DNA from: Phaseolus vulgaris
Lineage: Eukaryota; Streptophyta; Magnoliopsida; Fabales; Fabaceae
Assembly (NCBI RefSeq): GCF_000499845.2
Contig: NC_023755.2
Span: 2,780,087 to 2,844,086 of the forward strand
DNA: 64,000 nucleotides
Direction of reading: 5' to 3'
Shown here: positions 24,298 through 36,800 of the stretch, in pieces
Layout of the letters: each line of letters begins with the position of its first letter
Position numbering within the stretch: position 1 is the first letter of the stretch
The notes under the pieces: model-generated
What the model was told of the DNA's origin: nothing
Database searches by the model: none
The model's input: only the letters and a program-made list of their open reading frames with translations
Position numbers and translations under genes: made by a program

Positions 24298-24540
24298 TCA
24301 CTCTGAAATGGTGACAAAATAACCTTTTTTGCATGTAGCACTGGGTCGCCAAGCCATGGTAGCATAAAGCAAGACAAAGCAAGGGATGACACCTAAACAT
24401 AGAGCTACCTCAGGGGGCTCTGGTTGCATGTAAAGAGGGAACAAGGAAACTGATAAGAGAAGATGCAAGATAAATAGCACTGCTGCCAACGTTTTGTTAT
24501 CTAAGAGACTCATTTCTTCTATGAGGAAAGCCAAAACCAT
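24298..24540 (-). CDS. small two-helix membrane protein, unknown function
   Basis: Single-exon frame of 80 aa with a true ATG at 24540; a second in-frame ATG nine codons later (MSLLDNK) could be the start instead. It contains two likely membrane helices, LAAVLFILHLLLSVSLF and VALCLGVIPCFVLLYATMA, joined by a short polar loop with PEPPE, and ends in a charged tail CKKGYFVTISE. The composition (helix, Pro-rich loop, helix, KK tail) is protein-like rather than random AT translation. No domain is recognised. It could be the last exon of a longer transcript, but no upstream acceptor is needed to explain it. Confidence 0.5.
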   Translation of the reverse strand: MVLAFLIEEMSLLDNKTLAAVLFILHLLLSVSLFPLYMQPEPPEVALCLGVIPCFVLLYATMAWRPSATCKKGYFVTISE

Positions 24541-26054
24541 AATGAAGAGAAAGACAGAACTCCTTTTAAGAGCTTAGTTGATAGTTGGTTGGCGTCTCAG
24601 CCTCTTCGATTTGAAGGTTTTACCACCAGTAGACGAAGTTGTTCTATTCTTCTCTCTCTAATGTACTCGTAATACATGTATTTCTATGGGGTTGCATTGA
24701 CTTAAAAATATAATCAAAATAAAGTATATAAATGAAATACAAAGTCATTAGATTGAACTGAGTATAATATCATTTAATAATATAATATCAAAGTCATTAA
24801 AATATTGTCCTAATAAGATTTCTTACTTATTACTCTTTTGTTAAATATTTAATCCCACACTTTAAAGAAATGAGTTAGAAATCTCAGATAAACTATGTAT
24901 TGATAGTGATAGTGAACCATGTACTGATGAAAAATTAAAGTGTTTTTACTTAACACAGGATAAAAAGTGCTTCTCTGCTACAAAGAAAAGGAGGGGGCAT
25001 GTTACAATGTAATGTTATAGTGTGATTTTCTTTGGGTGAGATTTTAGGATGGCAGATTAAACCTAGAATCAGAGAAACTTGGGGAAGCCTTGAATCCAAA
25101 ACCAACCCATCAGGCATACTAATTTAATTCACGTTATGAATAACTATTTTTAGATAGAAACCTTGAAACAATCTAAGATTGGGAGAAAAGAAAAAAAACT
25201 TGTGTATAGGCAGCGTATAATGCATTTATCATATTACACCCGACAGTATATTCCATGGGTAATGAAAATTGAAGGAAAACAATAAATAGCACATTATTAT
25301 CTTTCATCATGCCATCGTCGTACACGTAAAATACCAAATTTATTATAGGCAATTTACGTACGATACTTTTCAGAAAGTGGTATACGGTGCTTTAATTCAT
25401 ACGACAGGTGCGTGAGTTCGAACCAGTAACTGTATTTTCAACAACCAGATAATAATACCTAGTTGGGACCAGGAGTTCCTCACTAAGGAACAGGAGGTAG
25501 ATGGAAGAAAAATTACAAAAATTGAAACTGAGTTATCCAGAAAGCCACATTTCTAGAAATATTTAATACAACCTTTATTTACAAACCATTTTCTAAGACT
25601 CATGTGATTAATTTAGCACCGTAAAAAATACACAATCTTGTGTAACACTCGGAATTATTCTGGAGATAAGCTACCGTTCTCACGATGACTTTGTCTCAAC
25701 TGGTATTAGTTAGTTAACAATGTCGAGTGCAAGTTGGAACCAGCCTCGGGAACAAAACGGTCACTTGTTGAAACAGAAATTATTCCTTTGATTGCTGTCT
25801 GTTTTGGTAGACAAGGCGTAACAGATGTGGACAATCTGCATAATATGCTACATACAGGAGTAAAAGCAGCTTCACGTCAGATCCATATTGAGAACCCTGC
25901 ACCAGAGAAAATGAACACGATATTACTTGAAAGATTTAAAAAATAAATAGAAAGTGAGCATGATCTCTCATGATTCCTTATCCAAAAACCTACAGTGCTA
26001 ACCTGTAAGCAACTTGGAAAAAGAAAATGTTTCTTATGTATATGCTTCTGATGC
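24541..26054. other. intergenic between small membrane gene and metalloprotease gene
   Basis: AT-rich DNA with no recognised gene. A 70-codon plus-strand frame at 25734-25946 was examined and not accepted. The 3' untranslated region of the metalloprotease gene is expected just below 26055. Confidence 0.4.
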
Positions 26055-29000
26055 TCATATTTTACTGTACAGAGTCTCTTCGATACTCCTAATTACAACA
26101 CTCATGCTGCCACCGCTTTCCAATGCTTTAATAGCAGCTCGGTGCGCAGCTCTATGCCACTTGAGCAAATTATATGATTGCAAAACTGACCATCTTGCTT
26201 GGTTGGACATCTGCTCAAATACAAGAATGTCAAAGTTTAAATATTAAAATCTCATAAAAAAATATAAACCACCAGACCAGATGTATCGGTTGTGGAAAGA
26301 CCTCAGCTGTTGACAATGGAGGATCAAGAAGAAGACAGATGCCTCTAAATAGATTTTCATCATTTTCTCCACCCTCTGCCTCGCCGTATACAAGAGCTTC
26401 AGCTGCAATACCAGCAAAAAGTACCATGCAGTACCTAAACCATAAGTTAGTGGTTGGTTGCATTACATAAAGCATAAGGTTTACTTGAAAAGTTATAACT
26501 TGAAAAAAAAATGGGGATGGGGATGGGGACTCAAGTTTGTACATGCCTATTGAGACAGTAACCAGAATTGAAACAGGAATAGTGAATTAATACCTGAAGA
26601 ACCTATAGCTATGAATAAAATTATTTAACTTCACTATTATAGTTATTGATGGAAATAAGATATCAGAATTCGAGGACAGTGGTGCCTCCTAGAATAAAGA
26701 AGAGAAGGAATCTCATTATATTCTGCCTAACAATTAAAAAAAGGATGAATACACATGGAAAGGAAGAGAAATAGGAATTCTGATATTAACCCTGATAGGG
26801 AGTCTAAAGATACAAGATACAACAAGGATATAAATATATAAATATAACAATAAAATAAAGACTAAACTACCCTTATATAATATTATTTACCATCCCCCTC
26901 AAACGCACGATGCATTAGCACAAAGCATCAAGTTTAATGAAGATGCTTAAGGGAGTGAATTTTGTAAATAAATCATCATTCTGCATAGCTAAAGAGATGA
27001 AAAACAATATAATGGTTCCATGTTGAAAATGATGACCTTAGTAAAAATGGAAATCAATTTCAGTATGTTGTTTTGTACACGTACGAACGAAAGACTGTTA
27101 TGAGCAATTTGAATAACACTCTTATCCAATACATAGGAGTTGGTCCAGAAAGATAAACACTCATGTCAGAAAGAAGCCAATGCAACCAAATTATCTCAGC
27201 AATAGTAGAGAATGAGAAAAATATCTTGTTTCTTGCTCTTTCAAGAGATAAGAGTCTCCTAGAAAAATACAAAAACTTGTAGTAGACTTATGATTACTAA
27301 GGTCACCATCCCAATCAGCATCAAAATAAGCACACAACTCTAACAAAGATGATGAAAGAAAGAGGAGACTCTAAAATTGAGTACCATGAAGATATCTCAG
27401 AATGCGAATAACAACTCCCAATGCACAATTCACTGTAGTAGGAGAAACAAACTAACTCAACATGCAAAGCATAAGCAATATTAGGACAAGTAATGGTAAG
27501 ACATATTATATTGCTAATAATAGTAGGATACATAGTGGAATCAAATAGAGGGATGACATCAGAAGAAGTATATTTTACATTGAGCTCAATAGGGATGTTA
27601 GATATGTAAGTATCAGAAAGACGAATTTGTGCTAGAATACTGACAATGTACTTAGATTGATAGAGAAGATAACCTCAAGGAGAATATATAAATTCAATCC
27701 CCAGGAAATAACGAAGAGGACCCAAATCATTCATTTCAAATTACTTTCCCAACTACAATTTTAACTCTACAATCTCATCTACATCATATTCGGTGATTAT
27801 CATGTTGTCAACATATTGCAATAGAGAATAATATGGCTATGAGGAGTAGTCTTCAAAAATAAAGCAGAGTCACAATCACTAGAACAAAATCCAAGAGACA
27901 CAATTGTAATTTGGGCCCATAACTCTCTTGCCCAATTTATATAGTTTTTTTCCTCTCTATGCTTAGGCACCCTACATTTTACTCTCTATTACATTCTTAG
28001 AGTATACGCTTAAGGATACTTCTCTTCTCTTTTCTAGGTTTGACATTTCTCTTTATTATTTTACTTTTTCCATGACTATGAGTGCGTAGTGTCATTATTT
28101 TGGAATTAAGGCTAAACTTGATGATAATTGAAGTTTAATTTATTTTTTCTACAACTTCTTTTGGTTTCTCCTCTTGATTTCACTTCTATTGATTTTCGTC
28201 TTTGTGAAGGGATGAACAATCATTTTCATCATCATAAATGCTTAGGAAATAACAAAGAAGTGAATCTAATCATTGGACCTAAAAGGGAGGGACTTAGGTC
28301 TTACATCACAAGAGTAGATCTGATCCTTTGAGGAATTAACGAATTAGAAAAGAACTTAATGAGTTTAATTGAACATAGCTACTATAAGAGTAGGGGTAAA
28401 TTCAATTAGATACGTCTTCATTGTCCGAGGGGGCAACTAAATTACCTTGGGTTAATTCACCTTCAAACAAAAACAAAAGTGTAATAGGGTTAAGAGATTA
28501 AATCAATAAGAAGTTATGGTGTGAAACTCAACCCTAAAAGTTTTCTTACATCAATATTATCCAATTAATTTGCTTTCCTATTTCAATTCTTAATTTTCTC
28601 CTTGAGTTCTTTATTCACAATCAATGCTCAAATTCAATTAATTTCTTTTCCTTTAAATTGATATTAAATTGTGATAATTACAAAGCCAAAAACACAGTCC
28701 TTGTGGATTCGATATTATTACTTGACGACAATCGTGCACTTGTTGTGATATTCTTGTAAGAAAGTTGTTGTATTGTGATGCCACGAAATGTGAAGACCTA
28801 GGTATTGGAGTAGGACATAAAAAGGCTGAAGGAATGGAATTTATTTAGAGGGGAAATGAGGTGAGGGGATGATGATCTAAATTAGCCATGTGGTTTAAAT
28901 TTGTTGGAATTAGTAGTAAAACCCCTATTGGAACTTGCCGCAATTAATTTTCACATTTACGTACATAGTTATTCTTGTACCTAATATACACCATGACTGT

Positions 29001-31864
29001 ACTTAAGAACTAGAATCATACTTGTAAACACAAAATTTGCCAGTGCTATAGATACTAGATCAGCGGAGTAACTTATTCAAGCTACTCAGAAATTTCATCC
29101 TCATAATGTCTAAAACTTTCTAATGTACCACTAAAACTAAAGCTATAATGTTATACACACCTATCAAAAGTTGTACCATCAAGTCGGCCTTCAGCAAGGT
29201 TATTGGCAACTTTTTCATCCCAAAATTGAGTCCCTGCCTAAAAAAAACAAGGATTTACTACTAGTAAAATGACGGTGAACAATTAAAGAAAAACTTAAAG
29301 ATTCAGGATTTCTTATTTGCTATAATACAAGTAAACAATGAAGCATATTATGCAAAAAAATATTCAAGTATAAAATCAAGACTTGTACTTGAAAGTATAC
29401 AAGTGTAAACAAATACAAATAATTCAAAATCAAAGACACTGCAACTTGATCACTAAACTCCGATGAATTAACCAATCTTTCAATGTAGTCAATTTTCAAA
29501 AATCAACATAAGATAATGAATAAATATCCAATCATATTTAAAACACAAATAATTGTACACTGGAATGAAGGATTAAAGGAAAAATAAACTGTCTTCCTCA
29601 TATTTTTTGTGAGAATAAGTATTATTACCACCATTTTTATTTCATCTAGCACTAAAATTAAAATCAGGGCCATTAGTAGACCAATAAACAGACTTTCTTC
29701 AAAAGTATCAATCTTGCATCATATAAAGTGCTAACTCGGTGTTCTATTAAATTTTAAAGTACAATGAAGGTAGTTAAGGTTTTTTTCACCAAACTGACGA
29801 AGGACAAATAATGCAGAATGAGAAACCGAAAAAAGATAATGAATCAATAATAATACCAAGTATCTTGTTCGAAATACAAATACAAGAATAGTCAAATAGA
29901 AATAATATATTAGGAGACTACCAATACCATCAAAACCAATAGTGTCATATCATGAATAAAGAACAAAAAATACCTGTCCTTGAATGCCCATTTGCATTGC
30001 AACTATAGGGTCTAAAATCACTCCCCGAATTGGGCAACCCATTAGGTAAGCTGAAATTTCATTATGATGGACCTTGTAAGATGGGTAACCAATTAATCAA
30101 ACATAATCCAAATTGTATAACCCCCGCATGTGACCTTTAAAATCCATCAAAATAAACAGCACTAGTTACCTGTTAATAGATGCCCAGCTTCATGAACAAG
30201 AATTCGGCGCCTAAATGGTGGCCAGTAACTTGAGATTTGAGCTAAACAAGTACCACCCAGAAATATAGCATCTGCGGCGGCTAGACCCAATATCACTGCA
30301 AGGTTGGGCCTGAGGTCAATTCCTTGCGTTATAAGAAAGGAGACCCCACCAAGAAATGCGGTCAAAACAATGCTTGAACCATCTGAAAGACCCCACTTCT
30401 TGGGAGCAAGTTTAGTCACTGCCCAGAAGGAAGGAAAAGTTATAAAGTTCAACCATTTTTCAGCAGCATAGAATTGTATAAAATGTTACCCATTACAGCA
30501 TAGCATAACTTAAACAGGCACTTTTAGCAATTTATAGCTAAGGGGAAAATATTTTGTCAAAAATTCATATTTGTACCTTCCAAACCAGTTGAGTAGCTCA
30601 AGACATCTGGTGTCACTTTCCTCGTTCCCTCCAAAACTATACAAGATAGACACCAAAAAAAGGGGGAGAGAAGATAAAGGAAAAATAATACCAGTTAGTG
30701 AGTGCATGGAAAGCCTTAAATAGAATGATTATAGAAAATTGTTAGAATCTAGTAAATATAGTAATAGTGAATCTTAGGATTAATTAGTCTTAGAGAAAAT
30801 ACCATTTAGTGTGCTCATATAATTGATTATGTTCCTACCATAATCGATTATGTGAGTTTTCTTGCCAAAAATTCACCTATTTCAGTGGGGCATAATGGAT
30901 TATGCACGCATGCTAAAAGTATGAAACAGAATTCCACGCCATATCATCTGTTCTTTATTCCTACCACGTGTAAATTAACACAATATGAAAACAAGGACAG
31001 GATGATCATTGCCTAAATAAACCAATTACCATCTGTTTTTTATTCTATCAAATTAACCACATACACTTACAAATTTCCTACTCAAGTCTCTCCTCTTTTC
31101 ACTCTCTTTCCCTCAATTCAAACAACCTCATTTTCTACTATAATTCTCTTACTTCCTTTTTTTCTTTTCAACTCACTCACTTCCTACCACACAATCCATA
31201 CAAAGTCTTATTCTCTATACTAGAAAACATTCCTTTTTACTCCCTGTATATATCATCTTTTAACCTCAGTCCTTACCCTAGAGACTAAAATAGATTAAAA
31301 ACACGTGTACAGATACTAAAATACATGTGTAGTGACTCAGGGAAAGTTTCTATAAACATAGTAACTACATAAATAATTGAACAGAAGCAATATTATCGTA
31401 TAGCACTATTATTTCTCTTATCTCGGAGAAGAAGAGGATGAAAACTCACCAATGTTTCTGCATTTACCAAAATTGGGCAAGAAACCCCTATCTTTGAGGA
31501 ACTTGTAAGCGTTAGCGACAAGCTTCATGTCATCAGCGTTCAAGCAGGTGTCTAGAACCTCCCAATCCCTCTGCGGTCCGAACCGTTCCGACTCGAGGAA
31601 CCGTAGCCGAGTCAACTCGGTTGGAAGAGAAACGCCATCGAGGAGCTGCTCCTCTTGGCGTTCCGTTTCGAGGGACTTGAGGAACCTCAGGGCTCCGGCG
31701 AGATCCTTCCGCTTCACCGCGTCCTCATACTCCCGCCATTCTCTGACGGCTCTGCGTAGAGGAGTAGCGGCAGGGACAGTGCGGGAAAATCCGAGGGAGA
31801 ATGGTTTGGGGAGGAGAAAGTGAGGGAAAATTTGGAGGTTAGGGAAGAAGTTCGAAACGGCCAT
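26055..31864 (-). CDS. FtsH-like M41 metalloprotease without ATPase domain (VIRESCENT3-like), plastid
   Basis: Exons in transcript order: 31864-31450, 30636-30577, 30418-30170, 30050-29974, 29237-29161, 26434-26302, 26210-26055 (TGA); 388 aa, all junctions in frame. The N-terminus MAVSNFFPNL followed by Ser/Arg/Pro-rich sequence looks like a chloroplast transit peptide. Two hydrophobic stretches (about residues 170-220) precede the zinc site HEAGH at 234-238. The distal M41 ligand is probably Asp318 in GGENDENLF, matching the SND-type motif of FtsH. There is no Walker A or second region of homology, so it is an FtsH-like protein that has lost the AAA+ module, as in the Arabidopsis family of VIRESCENT3 (At1g56180) and the related stress-regulated protein At5g27290; I cannot choose between these two. 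Zinc ligands are intact, so proteolytic activity is possible. Intron 5 (2.7 kb) holds a Copia relic and probable Gypsy LTR sequence. Confidence 0.88.
26647..27900 (-). mobile_element. Copia retrotransposon 3' half with LTR, in protease gene intron 5
   Basis: Minus-strand translation from about 27890 gives the RT box (QYVDNMIIT), DLGPLRYFLG-like sequence, TMYPTIISN...CPNIAYA, and the RNase H start (DADW-like, then FSRRLLSLE...ISWKS-like). It ends near 27000. Next comes a polypurine tract (minus-strand GAGGGGGA, 26900-26893) and then a probable 3' LTR, 26892-26647, beginning TG and ending CA on its own strand (246 bp). The coding part has frameshifts and stops, and the 5' half is missing. Candidate target sequence next to the LTR is gttat (26642-26646); its partner was not found. 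Confidence 0.85.
27901..28790 (+). mobile_element. probable Ty3/Gypsy LTR fragment
   Basis: The stretch ends with 'tccttgtggattcgat' and 'gacaatcgtgcacttg', wording typical of the 3' end of long plant Gypsy LTRs. The body is T-rich with CT runs. No coding part and no partner LTR seen. It abuts the truncated Copia relic, suggesting nested insertion. Confidence 0.35.
30828..30910. repeat. three AATCGATT-type palindromes
   Basis: 'ataattgattatg', 'ataatcgattatg' and 'ataatggattatg' within 80 bp in intron 1 of the metalloprotease gene; same family as the cluster at 12226-12510. Confidence 0.6.
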
Positions 31865-33820
31865 CAAAACAGAAAAGATGGTACTAGTGAAAATTATCCT
31901 CACAACGGAATCATATGCTTATGAAAAAAAATATATAATAATTTTGGATTAAACATGATTTTCCTCCATTAATATAATACAAAATTAATTTTCAAATTTA
32001 AAATTATCCAAATACACATATTATAAAAATAATTGAAATAGATCCATGAAATCATTGTTAAGTTTATTAGTTTTTCCAAGATTAGTTGTTGTTTTGATGG
32101 TAAAGTAGTGAAATGTGAAATTAAATTAATTTTACATACATAAATATTTATCTTAATCATTTTTATACTACAATGAAGGTTTAAAGATTGAATTACCAAA
32201 TTAAAAGACGTATGAGTATGAATTTTGATCTAATTTTTTCATTTTTTTTTATTTTTTTTTTAATAATATTTTTCTATGTGACGGTAGATGATTGTTATTA
32301 TCTGATGTGTTCGTCTACATAGATGTCAAGTTGTATAGTGATAACTAACATGAAAGTTTTTATATAAAAAAAAATTACCAAATTAAAAAACAATTTTTTC
32401 TTCTTTTATTAAATAAATGTACATAAATTCAAAATAATTAATTTACATCATCTTTTTACATTGACTTGTTTAAGGTTAAAGGTCATCTTTACTAATTTTT
32501 TATAACTAATTTAAAAAATATAGAAAAGAAAAAAAACTTGTTTATAGATTAATTTATAAAAATTGTATTATATTAGTGTCTTCAGGAATTTAACTTTAAT
32601 TTATATAAACTAATTTTAGTTAATAAAAAGTTTTTTTTTTCTTTTTATACATAAAGCCTTGAATAATAGTTACTTATAGTGGTTCACAAGTACACCATAG
32701 TTAAATTTTGTAACAATGTGCAATTAAAAACATTTAAAAAGTGATAAAAAAAATTATGAAATAGTTGGAAGCATACAGAGTAATTTAATCTTTAATTTAA
32801 TTCTGAATTTTACTAAGTCATCTGTTTTGTAATATAATATGATAATAAGATATTATAGGTGTCTATATAAAACATTTTAAACCATTTACATATACACCTT
32901 TACCATTTACTTATTCTTAAAAAAAAATTATATGTTATTACTTATTCCAATTTTAAAGATTTAATATTATTAATTTAAACTACTACATAAAGACTTAAAA
33001 GTGTAATAATTAATTATCTCTATAAAATTGAAATAAGTAATAAACATATAATCTTCTTTAAGAATAATAAGAAAATATTTTAAAATATAAAGAGTGATAA
33101 TGAAAGAAAATTATAAAAATCTAAAATCTAGTTAAAGTAATTTATAAGATAAAAGTTCCTAAAATAAAGCACTTACTAAACACTTTTTTTTTTGTATCTG
33201 TCAAATTAGCTTATAATGAAGAAAAAAATCCTTACAAACACTAAAAGATCTACAAAATAACTACTGACCAATAATACTCTTTGTATTTTTCTAAATTCAT
33301 TTTTATATATTACCATTTTTAAATAACAATTTTATAAATAATAATCTTCTGAAATAATAAAGAATTGTGCCACTCAATTTATTAAAAAAAGATATTCCAT
33401 AGTCCTTATTTTTTTACCTATTATATTAATTACATTATCATATCTACACTAAAACCTTTTTGCAACATTTTTATTTCTGAACTAATTTGAAAAAAAAAGC
33501 TTCAGTAACTTTATCCTTATTTTTACCTTTCATTTTGTTCCTCTTCCTTTTGTTCATTTTCTTCTCCAATTAAATTCCTTTTCGTTTTGGTATCTAAATT
33601 TCAAGGTTTGCTATCAGAAACTCCACGAGATAATCAGGCAAAAAGAATCACTGATCTAAGTACCAATAAAACTCGTTTTGTTCCTCAGAAAACATCATTT
33701 ATCATCTTATTTTTACAGTGTTCAATATGTGATTTAACACCAAACTTCTGGTAATCTAAGTTCAGATAGGAAATGACTTAGATGCTTCTGTAAGGGAATT
33801 ACTAGATTATTTCATTTTGT
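31865..33820. other. AT-rich intergenic region
   Basis: Holds the 5' leader and promoter of the metalloprotease gene at its left end and the 3' flank of the FMO gene at its right. Nothing else recognised. Confidence 0.5.
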
Positions 33821-36800
33821 CTAAAGAGATGCATTTTTAATGATTGCATTCCAGTGAGCATCATCCCATTCATCTCTGTAATTTTCTAGCATGCCGAGTA
33901 AGAAAGGTTTGATGCTCTCTAAATACATTTCCTCTCTCCAGTGCTCTATAGGAGGCAAACCTGCTTCAGCAGCTAACCAATTGCAGTAGCCAATCTAAAA
34001 GAAAAATTTGCAAATGTGTAAAAATAATCAGAAACTTAATGTTTGGCACCTCAATTATTAAAAACACAAAAGGTAGCAAAATTTTTGAAAAAACAACACT
34101 ATTTAGTATGAAGGACTTTTTATGAAAGAGTAATTTTTTTACCAATGAAGAGTGGGGTGCAAATGAGTGAAGAGAAAAAAAGATAACTACAGTATGGTCA
34201 AGAAAGAAAAATTATATATTGTGTTTCACATAAACTATTTTACTGTTTAGAATTTTCCAATATGAAAACCTTGGAGGAGTTCTACCAAAGAAGTTATGTG
34301 ATATTTTAGAACTGAACAAGATTCAATAGTCAAAGTAACAACAAAAAATCAATGTTCATGAAACATTTAGAGTATTTGAAGACCAATTTATGACAAAAGT
34401 GGAGCTACAGATAAATCATATCAGACTACATGGATTCCTTTTCAAAACTGCCAAAACAAACACACGCATGTGTATGCTGAAAGATCTACAGCATTCATCC
34501 CACAAATGTTGCTGGAAAAGATCAAGAGAGAGAAGTACCTCTTTAAAATGCACGTAATGAGTCATGTGTTTGGGAAATCCATCTTTTTCCATTTGCTGAT
34601 AGTATTCCTCCACATCAGCCAACATCTCCTTTTCAGTTGGTAACAGTACTTTACCAGATAAAACACGTGCTACCCACTTGCATTGCAACTCCGTCATTTG
34701 GAAGATGATGTCCTGATCACAGTAAATTACATACATTTCAACATACAAGCAAAATATAGTTTTGGCAAATTTTCCAACATAGCATTTTTTTATGATGACA
34801 AAAATCCAGCTACACATAAACTTTGAACTTTACACTGAACTTATACTTTTGAGAGACTGGTGCTGATTATACATCTAGTTCTAAAAATCTAGGAGAGAGA
34901 GGAGAAAGAAGACTGGGAAATAGGATAACTGATGTGATGAAGAGAGATACAGAAAAAATGAGTTGTAGAAAAAGAATGTTGTAAAACTATGTCATATGCA
35001 CTCTTGTTTTCAACATGGGAAGAATTGTTTTCACAGTGGAGTAATGATATTACAAGAAGAGAAAAGTAGAAGCCAATTACCCTTTCAGGTATACCAATGA
35101 AAGAGAGCCAAGGAGCCAATGCAGGAGGGAAGACATGCTTGTATAATGGGCCAACACGATTGTCCTCAATGGTCACCATTCCATTTGTTTCAAGAAATGG
35201 ATAGTGATGCTTGTATCTGTCAAAATTCTCACATTTAGTCGGTAGATAAGTTGCCAAGATATAGTAAGCCACCAACATCAGAAAATAGGTCTTCTTGGCT
35301 CTGTTTTTCTTTTTCGAACTATTTTCAAATCGGTTTGAAGATCAAAAGTTTGTAAAAGAAGTTTAAAACGAAGTCATGGCTATAAGATCAAATCTCTATT
35401 TCAAAATAGGTCGTTAATGAAGTAGTGTTATCACAGTCTTCTATTGTTTCTGAAATAATAAACTTAACATTTATAGTATTATTATTTTCTTTCTCTTGAA
35501 ACACCTTTCTAGTTCAATTTTTTTTACAATAAGACCAAAAAACACCTATCATATTATAAAATATATTATATGCATACCCAGTGCAGTAGAGTATGACATC
35601 TGCATACACAGAGGATCCATCGTCAAAAGCAACCAACCTATCTTCAGATACACATTTTACCTGTACAGACATAATTGATATGAAACTTACTTCACAGGAT
35701 GTCTACATATTACGATAGTTATAATGAAGCAAAAAAAATCCCTCATGAACACCAAATGAATTAGGAGATACCAAATATTTCATTCCTCATCTCATGTCCT
35801 GAGAGCAGAAAAATATAAATAAGATTTTATCTGATTAAAAGGCAACTATAGAAGTTATACAGGTAACTCTTAAGCATACCATTTTATGCTGCCACATGTT
35901 ATCATGATTTGCTAACTTCATAACCTTTACATCTGGACTTCTAGTTGCTATATGAACCTCCTTAGCTTCTTTTGCAATTTCTCTTGAGATGTCAAAGGCA
36001 CTAGATGCAAATCCAATGACAACCACGATCTGTTAATGGGGAAATATCAGTATTTACTAATTTTAATCAAAACTATTAGTCATATATTTCATATCCAATT
36101 CAATTTCATATACAAAACTATGATATTACTTTAATTATTAAGCTCAGAAATAAAATATCAATTGAAATCAATACATGCAATAAATAATAAAAAAAAAACA
36201 GAAGATACCAAATCAACAAATTAGAGCTCACTGTCTTACAAAATGGCTTAGGCTTAGCTCAATCCTACTAAACCAATCTCTAAGGTGAAGATTGTCTTGA
36301 TTTATGTGCTGCATTTTGACACTAGCTCTAGTAGATGTGAGACTTAGTTTTTCCCAGTACACCCCCTTGCGTCTAGCGGTATTGGGTTTGGTACATGCAT
36401 AACATAGTGAGTGGCCATTTTAATGAATCTAAGATACACTTTGATACTGTCTTACAAAATGATTTAGACCTAATTCAGCCATACAAAATAAACTTATAAA
36501 ATGAGGATTCTCTCACTTATATATTGAGTTTTTCCCAAGAAATTGTGTCATCTAAATTGAGAAAGAAAGCGACACATAGTGCTTTGCCTACAAGTAAAAA
36601 ATGCTTGAACAACACTCACTAATAAATATGAAGCAGCTATCCCTTTGGTTATTATTGTTTGATACTACTAAAAAAATAAGATTTAGAAGATAATTATGGT
36701 CCACTAGGGATCTAGTCTAGGATACTACTACTTTGAGATAGAGAAAATTCTTGTTTAACATAGTTTACAGCACCTGATCCCGAAAAGGTTCTGGCACACG

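Noticed and set aside
25405..25435. 'gagttcgaacc' resembling a tRNA T-arm or SINE B box
   Set aside because: No cloverleaf can be built around it and no A box or poly-A/T tail is present.
25734..25946. 70-codon plus-strand frame
   Set aside because: No family resemblance, no splice partner and a position just past the 3' end of the opposite-strand gene.
31865..31903. Upstream in-frame extension of the metalloprotease
   Set aside because: It would need a GTG start; the ATG at 31864 opens a good transit peptide.
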